Assembly: GCF_000003605.2 (NCBI RefSeq) | Contig: NW_003139319.1 | Location: 541,682 to 575,645, forward strand | DNA from: Saccoglossus kowalevskii | Lineage: Eukaryota > Hemichordata > Enteropneusta > Harrimaniidae | Direction: 5' to 3' | DNA: 33,964 nt | Shown: positions 1-33,964 of the stretch, one piece after another | How the letters are laid out: each line of letters starts with the position of its first letter | Numbering within the stretch: position 1 is the first letter of the stretch | Made by a program: the position numbers and the translations under genes | The notes under the pieces: generated by a model | The model's input: the letters and a program-made list of their open reading frames with translations, nothing else | The model's database searches: none | What the model was told of the DNA's origin: nothing

Positions 1-536
1 TGCCATTGAAATTTATAAACACTTGTAAAGATAAAGAAATGCCTTTGTTGCGACACGAGTAAATTCTTTAATACAATGTACTTAATGACACTTTTTTTGC
101 CTTGTAAATTACGCAATTCCTGGTTTTGAATTTTAGCGTATTTGTGATGAAATAACACAAAAAAAATGCTACAACTACTGGTACATAACTACTGTTTCCA
201 ATGTATGCTGTCAATTTTTGATACATTATTTGAATTGTCAACAAACTTAGGACATAGAGGACTAATTTTACCGGCTGTGTACAGTGATGTAGTAAAAGTC
301 ATGTCTCCATTTTACAAAAATGAATTGTTTCTCATTATGTCAGTTTTCAGTACAGTCAAATCTGTGTTAGTGATCACCTCTATATAATCACTCCTATAAT
401 GAACACTTTTACATTTCCAAAGCAAAACATATTAGCACCCTGTCTATAAGGTTTTTTTTTTTATAAATTGCCTTGATTGATCACACAAGTTTGACTGTAT
501 ATGATTTGTTATGTACTTTCCTCTGTGCATGACTTT

Positions 537-700
537 TTAGCTCCGCTGTCGACTTTGTCGAGCGGAGTTTATCATATGAGTGATTGTCCGTCGTCCATGT
601 CAATGTTTTACTTTTTCGACTTCTTCTTGGAAACTACAAGCCTGAATGCTTCATTTCATGATATCTTCAATTCTCTAATTTTGATGAATATTTTTCTCAC
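537..700 (-). mobile_element. hairpin-ended repeat, truncated copy (family H157)
   Basis: Starts with AGCTCCGCTGTCGAC-TTT-GTCGAGCGGAG, a terminal hairpin, followed by TCATATGAGTGATTGTCCGTC and a stretch matching the last unit of the 157-bp repeats at 15877-16005 and 17102-17239 in reverse complement. The match fades by about 700. The opposite terminus (AAACAAGCAGCC) is absent, so the copy is truncated. Confidence 0.7.
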
Positions 701-1148
701 ACAAGCTATTCAAATCTCTCAGCTCACAGTTCTTTCTAAGCTTTCTTTGATTTTGTTTTATTTATCCAATTTGGTCAAATTAATTCCATTATCTATGTGT
801 ATTAAAGTAGAAATATTTGTAACGCAATTACCTGCCATTGGAAGCTATTACAAAAGAATTAAAAACCAGACAGACACTGTGATGTATTTGTAAATTTATT
901 TACACATCTGTTCACACACATTTATCAACACTCTTGTAAATAAATAACATTTATGTACATGTACAACCAAATGAAAATGTTAAAGAGATATATATATATA
1001 CACACACACATTGTATCCTTATCGTGTCCCAGTCCTTGATATATATTACATTCTCATTGCAATTGATGGTTCAATAATTACCAATGCTACAGCAACCTAG
1101 TTGATAAATTGCTATTTACCTGTAATCCCTCCCTCCCTTAGTTGGACA

Positions 1149-1171
1149 ATAGACCTTAAAATGAGGTCTAT
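1149..1171. repeat. small palindrome ATAGACCT..AGGTCTAT
   Basis: Perfect 8-bp stem with a 7-bp loop (ATAGACCT-TAAAATG-AGGTCTAT). It shares its stem sequence with the larger palindrome at 2620-2659. Confidence 0.55.
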
Positions 1172-2619
1172 GGTTGGACTACCTGCTTTTTGCTAAAACA
1201 GTAATTTTTCATTAGCAATTCAACCACCAGCCAGAAAACTACAACATGATCAAATGTGATCAATCCATTTTAATGTTTCTTTTTAATGGCAAGAAATAAA
1301 ACAAATTAACACCTTTGAGTCTTACAATTTAGCCACCTCCCAAAATAATTATTTGGTCATGGGATCAATGAACAGAAAAATTGCAGTACCGACAATCTGT
1401 CAGAAGTTTACACTTTCATTAATGTTTTATTTCAATTTTGGTAAAAATGTGTAATCGTTCTCAATTTTTTTTATTTATTAGTCTGTGCTATGTGTAAATG
1501 TTGATAATGATATGTTGATTTCCCATGAACACTGATTTTAAGATGGCAGCTAATCGCTAGTCTCAACTGGCTTGAAAAGCTAATTGAAAATTTATGTCGT
1601 TACACATGTCAATCATAACTCTTGCTCCAATCGTACATTTTATTTGTGCAAGATTTGATTACAAACTAGTGCCAACTTTTCTAAGGTTCGCAGAGTTTAC
1701 ATTCTACTTGCCCTTCGCTGATTTAATGCAAAATTTCACATTTTTTTTTTATTCCTATAAAATAAGGTCATGAACAATAATACTGTCATGCACACAATAA
1801 ATTATTAAACACTTAGAAACTACATTCAAAATTGTCAAGTGATTGCTTGCATATACCGTTGGGTAATTAAAATTTGATTTATTAAATCTTATAATTCAAC
1901 TACTTTCAAATCATTATTGCACAGAAAATTTATGGAAAGAAGTATTTGATAATACACGTTACGTTAAGTTCTATTTACATAATAGGGTTCATAGTACTAG
2001 TTTGACCACATGTTTTCCATTATGGAAATATTAATGGTACAATAAAAATACTAGTCTTGTTTGAGCAAAAAGCTCAAGTATTAGACAACTTCAAAGTATA
2101 CCGGTAATTTGACAATACAGTCGGCTATATACAGATAAACAGTGATTAAAATTTTATTAAAAAGGACTGTGTCATGCAGTTTAACAAATTTTGTTGAGGA
2201 CGTTTTATCTTGTGTCAAATCACACGTAATAAGATCATTAAAAAGCAACAAAATGCTCAATGAACATAAATGGAGTAATTTATCCGATACTAACGGAATG
2301 TCAGTGACTTTCACAAAATTTTTTCACCAATACCTTAAAATCGTTAAATCATGATTTCCGAGCAGCAGAAATTAATCGGTGTACAGTATACTGGTGTAAA
2401 ATATGGTCTAATAATACTACCATCGTCTAGAATCTATGCATAGTCTTGAGGTTTGCAAGACAGACCTCTGAGCATCATCAGTAGTCTATTCAAGCATCAC
2501 ATATGAAAGGTCAAACTAGTATATTAAGTAAAACCATGGTCCTGTGGTAAAACATTCTATTCATTGTCCAGTTTAGCTTACGAGCCAATGAAAACATATT
2601 CAAACATTGTATATTACGA

Positions 2620-2659
2620 CATAGACCTTAAAAAATATATTGTATTTTTAAGGTCTATG
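2620..2659. repeat. palindrome with 15-bp stem CATAGACCTTAAAAA
   Basis: CATAGACCTTAAAAA is followed about 10 bp later by its exact complement TTTTTAAGGTCTATG. The first 13 bases recur at 1149-1161. It may be a very short transposable-element remnant. Confidence 0.6.
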
Positions 2660-4086
2660 ATTACAGGCAGGTGAAATATGAACTATTGGAAGTAAAAATC
2701 CAGTTGACAAGTTTAAATGAAGCATGCAGCTAGGGATTACCCCATAATCATACCCACTCTTCAAAAGATTAACAATGCTTACGATGACGGCATTTACAAT
2801 TAAAGTTTGATTAATATCTGACCATGATTACAATTACTGTGTATAAATGCTAAATGTATTGCAGAGGGTCTGCAATGTAGACATCAAAAAACAACTAGAT
2901 TCTAGGCTATGTAGCAACTAAAACATCATAAATCTTCTGAAAAAACACTAACTGAATAATTACTTAATTCTGAATTGAATGAAACTGATTAAATAGGCTA
3001 AACAACTAGCTCTTTCAAAAGACGTGAAATGTGTGGATGGAATAAGTCATAAGGCACACCAACAATGATTTCATTGCAAACCTATTTTAAGTAATTAGCT
3101 CAAGGTACAAGACCACTAAACTTAAATATGGTCTTCATTTGTCTAGTATTGCAATTAAGGAATTCACAGTGAGGTATGGAGCTTTACTTGTTTTGAGATC
3201 AATATTTCTTATTAAACTATTAAATTCTCAATGCAAATTTTACATATTATGCAACATATTAATCAGCAAAATCTTGCATCGATAGGTACCTAATGTATTG
3301 GAAATGCCCTTCTGTGAATTCTATGTACAAGACAGCATGAAATTATCATGCAATAGTAAGATGGTTAAATTTGTATCTTTACCAGTATCATAGGCTGCAA
3401 AACGATATACAAGAATACTTTGTATATTATATTGTACAGTTGTTACATCGAACGAAAATGTTGTCTCAAATGTTCATACACTTCTGTAACTATTTTTTTT
3501 ACTCTACTAGTGAATTTATAAACATTGGTTGACTTTTTATTATAGTTTTGCAACATTGTAGACTTGGTGTGTTGGCAAAATGCACAATTTCAATTGCTGT
3601 CACTGAGATTTGAAATGCAGCTGGTGTTTCAAAGTCCACAGCATATGCAATTTGACTTTGACTGGCAGTTTTGATAGTGTTACTGACAATTTCACAGTGT
3701 TTCAAGTTGATCATCATATCATACATTGAATTTTACACACATTATTTGTAAGTAATTCAAACTAAGCAGATCGATGAAAATGTCTGCATTGTGCACGGTT
3801 CTAAGTATTGTGACCATGCATCATACAAAACTTGATTCCGAGAGGATTCTTGTTTCTGAATTTGATGTTATCACACTGACAGTGTAAATGTCAGGAGTTT
3901 ACTAAAATTGTTATCACCTACAAAGTAATCATGCTGCCTACTTCGATGATACCAAGACTATCAATTATCTACAATATTGAAAAAACAATCAAGACAATAC
4001 AAACTCATTAGTGAAGCCAGAAAACAATTACAGAATGAAGTGTATAAGCATCAAGACAAAAAATTCTCTTGTAATAACAGATCCAC

Positions 4087-4265
4087 TACTGTAGAATACT
4101 TTATTTTTCGCTTGAAATTAATTTTCACTGAAGTAATGATTCAGTGAAAATAAAATCCAGCGAATATATTTTAAATTCAACTTGTCAAAAATCAGTGAAA
4201 ATAAATTCCGAACAAAACACCGAAAATGTCGTTCAATTCCAGCTTAAATAATGTATTTTACAGTA
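4087..4265. mobile_element. MITE-like element, TACTGTA ends (family T1), copy 1
   Basis: Begins TACTGTAGAATACTTTATTT and ends AATGTATTTTACAGTA, an inverted pair. Inside are the recurring phrases TTTTCACTGAAG and GTGAAAATAAA(A/T)TCC, also found in the copies at 6139-6284 and 31009-31203. About 179 bp, non-coding. Confidence 0.65.
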
Positions 4266-4609
4266 TATGGATGTAACACATACCTTTGCTCTATTATAAG
4301 TATATAATTGTCTATGACTAAAATAAGTTATACATGTTCTATTGGAAAATACAGTACATGCCAAGTCATATAAAAATTAAAAAAAATACTTTACTGCAAA
4401 GACCTCACAAAACACATGCAAATAATTATCATGTTGATAATATAGATATACATTAGAGACCATACATTTCAAGTATACTTTATAAAGCATTATATGTATA
4501 ATTGCATATTAGTGGTTTGTGCATTCTTTGGCCCCAGGTCTTACATAGCTGTTAATCTTTTCAACACCAGTCTTCATCAAATTTTCTTGCACATTTTTTT
4601 CATATTTTT

Positions 4610-5050
4610 AGCTCCGCTGTCGACACAGCGGAGCTGTTCATATTACTGATTGTCTGTCGTCGTCATCTATCATCGTCAACTTTACAATTTCAACTCAACC
4701 GCAATTCAAAATGTTTTCAAATTTGATATGCAAGTATCTTGGATAGTTCTTTCTCAGATTTGTTCATTTTATGTCAAAATCTCAGATTCGCTATTTATGG
4801 TGAATATTTTTGTCATTTTTGGTAAAAACTGATATTTTAGACTTCTTGTTAAAAACCACAAATCCAATTGCTTTGATATTACATATATAGGTACTACATG
4901 TGGACCTCTCTCAGATTTATTCGTTTCGTGATGATATCTTTAATTCTTTAATTTTGATGAATATTTTTGTCATTTTTGGTAAAAAGCAATATTTTTGACT
5001 TGTTAGAAACCACAAGTCAAAATTTGCATCAATTTTAAGATTTTGCTCAA
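4610..5050 (-). mobile_element. hairpin-ended H157 repeat, reverse-oriented copy
   Basis: Starts with the terminal hairpin AGCTCCGCTGTCGACACAGCGGAGCT. It then has about two degenerate 157-bp units, each with TGGTGAATATTTTTGTCATTTTTGGTAAAAA, and one keeping GGTACTACATGTGGACCTCT. These are the reverse complement of the units at 14929-15876. The far terminus (AAACAAGCAGCC) is not seen. Confidence 0.7.
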
Positions 5051-5077
5051 TAAATTTGGCTATTTTTGTTCAAATCT

Positions 5078-5083
5078 TTTATT
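5078..5083 (-). promoter_or_regulatory. nearest canonical AATAAA downstream of HECTD2
   Basis: First AATAAA hexamer on the minus strand after the stop codon, about 840 nt downstream. It lies inside the arm of a repeat element (4516-5136). If used, the 3' end of the transcript would be supplied by a mobile element. Confidence 0.25.
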
Positions 5084-5213
5084 TTGTGAACTGGTGGTGA
5101 AAAGGTTAATGGGGCCAACATGAGAAAACGCACAAAGTGATAATGGACGGAGTAATAATAAAGTACTGCTTTTCCTAAATTGAAAGTAAACATTCAATAG
5201 AATATTTTACTTA

Positions 5214-5219
5214 TTTAAT
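5214..5219 (-). promoter_or_regulatory. possible polyadenylation signal ATTAAA
   Basis: ATTAAA on the minus strand, about 700 nt downstream of the HECTD2 stop. No AATAAA occurs between the stop and this point. A TATAAA variant lies near 5290. Hexamers are frequent in AT-rich DNA, so this is only a candidate. Confidence 0.2.
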
Positions 5220-5918
5220 TCTACTCATACTGATATCAGAAGGTTTTACAGTATCTACATGGCAGTTTTCAGTTCATTTTGGTGTACAATTTATATTACA
5301 CTTCTAAATAAAGGAAATATACCAGTAAAAAATTATATGGAATGTAAAGGAGGAACAGTATTATAATTAAAATGCAAAGTAAGCAGTGGATTAAAATGTC
5401 CAATCATTATACGCCAATCAATTATATTAACAGAGAGTTTTTCGCATTATTGCAAAAAAATCAATATTCTATTAAAAAAAATTTTTTTTCCCATTATTGA
5501 GTAAGAATAATCAATATTCTATTAATAGTGTGTTCTCTGCATAATTGAGTAAACATACCAGTAGTCCCCCCATTCATGCAAAACAGACTATCAATATTTA
5601 CTATCAATGAGGTATCTATTCACAAACTGGCAATACATATATTGAACCGAACATTAAAAAAAATAGTTGCCAATCAGCCATCTTTGATCATATTGGGGAA
5701 CAAACTGACATGCATCTATTCCATCTTTGGACTAAGCAGTTCATCCGAGAAATAGTGAATACAAATATGTATGAATTAGAACCACAGAAACTTGTTTCAA
5801 ACAGGCAGGCTTATATACTCTTGATTTAAGCAATATAAAATCAACATTCCTAACTTATGCACAATTAATTTACAAAACATAATTAAAAAATTAAATGATT
5901 ATTATCATCCTCACTACA

Positions 5919-31493
<25,575 letters not shown>

Positions 31494-31598
31494 CTGTAAA
31501 ACCCAAAATACAGAAACACTGTCAGAAAGATTTGTCAAATATTCATGAAAATTGTAAATTGGAGTTATATTTAAATCTATAAATTGGAGTTTTACTTA

Positions 31599-31758
31599 AA
31601 GCGAGAGGGTCATCACCTGCGCATACGCAGGAATTGAGTCCCAAGCGACGATATAACAACACACGCTAAAAATGCAAAGGCTCATGGGTAGTCGTTTGTT
31701 GTAAACAATGACACGATGTAGCAATCTGACGCATGCGCAGGTGACAACTCTCTCGCTT
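31599..31758. mobile_element. MITE with AAGCGAGAG ends, copy 2 (better preserved)
   Basis: AAGCGAGAGGGTCATCACCT then GCGCATACGC at the left, and GCGCATGCGCAGGTGACAAC then TCTCTCGCTT at the right: inverted ends of about 30 bp with few mismatches. About 160 bp and GC-rich. It lies 105 bp upstream of the acceptor of the first placed exon. Confidence 0.85.
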
Positions 31759-32976
31759 CAAATGGTAATAACACAAGTTCTGCAAATTATGACGTTAACA
31801 TTATAGTGTCAGTCTTTGAGCTGCAATAACTGAAAAATAAACTGAGGTTTACTAATTATGCAAATTACCTACATGTACATGTAAATGAAATTCCTAAATT
31901 GTCCATTCTAATTCCTAACAAAAAACAACCTGTTTCAAGTTATGCAAATATAACTATGGTAATTATGCAAAATATCTGTTGGATATTCACAACATTCCAT
32001 TCTATAACACACCAGTAATTACATAGTGAACATTTTTAAATTTTAATCAAGCCTCACCCTCTCAAATCATCAATTCACAAAAGCAGGACATCTGTCATTC
32101 ATACTAAGGAAAGATTTTATACTGATGAATTAGGTGACCAAGTTCGATAAATTTTGGAATAGAATTAGGAAAGTTATTGTGCACACACAATAATTAATAA
32201 TGAGGTCGACAACGACGACAGACATTTTCCCTTTAATATACCTTTCCCTACCATCTTTGATGGTACGGCCAAGGTAAAAAGAATGAACTTTTCATTTTAC
32301 ATTAAAATAAATACTCAAAAGTTAAAAAAAAACCTACAAGTAAATTTAATTTCCTTTGAGTCAAACTCTTCACGGTAAATGAAATGAATAAACAAGTCAA
32401 TTATTCTCAATTTTCTCTCTTTTTATAAAATGTATTGTGTTTTGTTGACCTTAAAATGGCAGTACTCAGTGTGAGTGTACATAATGTGATCTTAACATAT
32501 TGTGACAGTAACAGGTATAATGACAAGGGATTTAGAAATCAGTCTAATCACATTGTACAGTTACCTGCTCATGAGTCTGATCAACATAGCATACATTTAT
32601 TTAATGTCATTTATCTAAGAAATGTTTTAAGTAACTGTTGTTTTCCCTGTCAGTGTAAACACCAATACCAACAATTCTGCTTTATGTTGTGAAGTTATCG
32701 AGAAATCAAACAGATTTATCAATCATTGCAGTAGAACAGACTAATTTAATAGAAAAAAATAATATTTAGTCCGTATTTTCCTCACATTAAAATTTGAGTG
32801 CACATATTTGTAAATTTTCAGTTATTTTTTCCTAAATAGAAAATATGATATATTGTATCAAAATTTGATCAAATCATTTACATGTATTGAAAATAACGGA
32901 TTTATCTTTAACTTTCTACACAGAGAAATTAAGATATAGAAAGAATAGTAACCAAACAAGTTTAATTCTAATTTAC
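31759..32976. other. upstream intron or flank, nothing recognised
   Basis: AT-rich sequence upstream of the first placed exon. A good-looking minus-strand donor (CAG|GTAACT near 32560) has no open frame with an ATG in the required phase. No promoter elements can be argued from sequence alone. Confidence 0.4.
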
Positions 32977-32991
32977 CCGAGGATACACCAT
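32977..32991 (-). CDS. possible short first coding exon (MVYPR), weak
   Basis: Reading the minus strand, ATG GTG TAT CCT CGG is followed directly by GTAAAT, a plausible donor. It ends at phase 0, which is what the exon at 31493-31249 needs. The ATG context (ACAAATGG) has A at -3 and G at +4. If real, the protein would be 728 residues. Chance matches of this length are common and no promoter is visible, so the true first exon may be elsewhere or outside the window. Confidence 0.2.
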
Positions 32992-32999
32992 TTGTGAGT

Positions 33000-33585
33000 T
33001 AAAGTTAGGTGACATTTATATCTGAGTAAGTCATCAAAACCACCATTTTGTTCATCCAGGTTTATAGGAAGTTGAGTTTTGAATCATTTGTGGCTATCAG
33101 CGTCACATGATATTTGTGTCAGAGTAGGTCATCAAAACAACCATTTTGTTCATCACAGTTTGTAGCTACAATTCAGCTGAGTTTTTGAACCATCTGTGTG
33201 ATTCAGTGTCACATGATATTTGTGTCAGAGTAGGTCATCAAAACAACCATTTTGTTCATCACAGTTTGTAGCTACAATGCAGCTGAGTTTTTGAACCATC
33301 TGTGTGATTCAGTGTCACATGATATTTGTGTCAGAGTAGGTCATCAAAACAACCATTTTGTTCATCACAGTTTGTAGCTACAATGCAGCTGAGTTATTGA
33401 ACCATCTGTGTGATTCAGTGTCACATGATATTTGTGTCAGAGTAGGTCATCAAAACAACCATTTTGTTCATCACAGTTTGTAGCTACAATGCAGCTGAGT
33501 TTTTGAACCATCTGTGTGATTCAGTGTCACATGATATTTGTGTCAGAGTAGGTCATCAAAACTACCATTTTGTTCAGCCTATTTT
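33000..33585. repeat. 106-bp tandem array, about six units
   Basis: Unit starts at GTCACATGATATTTGTGTCA: 33102, 33208, 33314, 33420, 33526 (exactly 106 bp apart), with a more diverged 102-bp unit before (33000-33101) and a partial unit after. The three middle units differ at only one or two bases (for example GAGTTTTTG and GAGTTATTG). Outer units are diverged, as expected for unequal exchange. Confidence 0.92.
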
Positions 33586-33964
33586 GCAGGTATTCAATCG
33601 TGTTATAATCTTTAATTTAGAAATAGTTGTTTAAAAAATCTACTGGTACATAATTCACAAAGGTATCATGAAATCCTGCGAAAATTTGTATTTACTTAAA
33701 TAAAATTTAGGTGTGTCTGGGAAAGAATACTTGTATTGAAGGCTATATTACACCTAGCTAGAAACTTATGAGTTTGTATTTAACCAAAGCAATTGAAAAT
33801 TTAACAAATAAAAATAAAATCCTTTGTTACACTGAATGTGAGTTTGTGTTCTTTGATTATAAAATAAAACCTTGAAAGAATTAATAAGCTAGTTGTAGGG
33901 GTTCATACCCTGTTCTCACTGGAAAAATAATGTCTGTGTAAGTTAAATGCCCAGTGATAACATT

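Larger units (their letters stand above)
4516..5136. mobile_element. TIR element (family TC) with nested H157 sequence
   Basis: Imperfect inverted ends: TTTGTGCATT..GGCCCCA..TTAATCTTTTCAACACCAGT on the left, and ACTGGTGGTGAAAAGGTTAAT.GGGGCCAACA..GCACAAA on the right. The arms match those of 6397-7396 (both left arms read TTAA.CTTTTCA.CACCAG, both right arms TTGGCTATTTT.GTTC/CCAATCTT). Between the arms sits reverse-oriented H157 sequence from 4610. Confidence 0.6.
1..5918. other. downstream flank and 3' UTR of HECTD2; no gene supported
   Basis: AT-rich sequence beyond the stop codon. It contains the unknown length of 3' UTR, two copies of the hairpin-ended repeat (537-700, 4610-5050), a TACTGTA MITE (4087-4265), small palindromes (1149-1171, 2620-2659), a short TA/CA microsatellite near 990-1010, and a local duplication near 5440-5525 (units ending TCAATATTCTATTAA). 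Open frames here are short, without splice-supported extensions or recognisable motifs. Confidence 0.6.

Noticed and set aside
501-893. 130-codon open frame on the plus strand
   Set aside because: Its first half is reverse-oriented H157 repeat sequence; the same peptide appears from other copies on both strands.
3499-3726. 75-codon minus-strand open frame downstream of HECTD2
   Set aside because: No family resemblance and no supporting exon structure nearby.
31494-31538. Extension of the first placed exon upstream without splicing
   Set aside because: The frame stays open but offers only a TTG start, and TTTTACAG is a good acceptor at the point where similarity and composition change.
32540-32575. 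Donor-like CAG|GTAACT as the end of the first coding exon
   Set aside because: The required phase meets a stop codon upstream before any ATG; the ATG nearby is in another phase.

Overview
The window is AT-rich, intron-rich animal DNA holding one recognisable gene: a HECT-type E3 ubiquitin ligase orthologous to vertebrate HECTD2, on the minus strand. Seventeen coding exons with GT..AG borders and matching phases were placed from 31493 down to the stop codon at 5919. Together they encode 723 residues plus stop. The human protein, as I recall it, has about 776 residues, so only a short N-terminal piece is missing. Exon content and order follow vertebrate HECTD2 throughout, including the catalytic cysteine of the HECT C-lobe. 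The remaining sequence looks like an invertebrate genome: low GC, introns of 0.3-4 kb, and many short non-autonomous repeats. A marine lophotrochozoan or non-vertebrate deuterostome would fit, but the species cannot be fixed from the sequence.

Layout: 1-5918 lies downstream of the stop codon. It holds the 3' UTR (end unknown), two copies of a hairpin-ended repeat and short palindromes, and no gene I can support. From 5919 to 14416 are the HECT-domain exons. From 18415 to 31493 are the exons for the N-terminal half. From 31494 to 33964 is upstream sequence with a MITE, a possible 15-nt first coding exon (32977-32991, weak) and a 106-bp tandem array. The true first exon may lie beyond the window.

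The introns carry several repeat families that can be defined by comparing copies within the window: (i) a hairpin-ended element with a 157-bp tandem core; (ii) a dispersed family in six copies, all in the same orientation and antisense to HECTD2, one of which has grown a 91-bp tandem array with alternating unit types; (iii) MITE-like elements with TACTGTAAAAT ends; (iv) a GC-rich, TA-flanked 332-bp palindromic MITE; (v) a 155-160-bp MITE with AAGCGAGAG ends, in two copies; (vi) a TIR element present twice, each copy carrying a different inner element. There are also several mini- and microsatellites.

I found no RNA gene, CRISPR array, transposase, reverse transcriptase or second protein-coding gene, and no sign of a novel multi-gene system. 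The most interesting material is the repeat structure and its closeness to splice sites.
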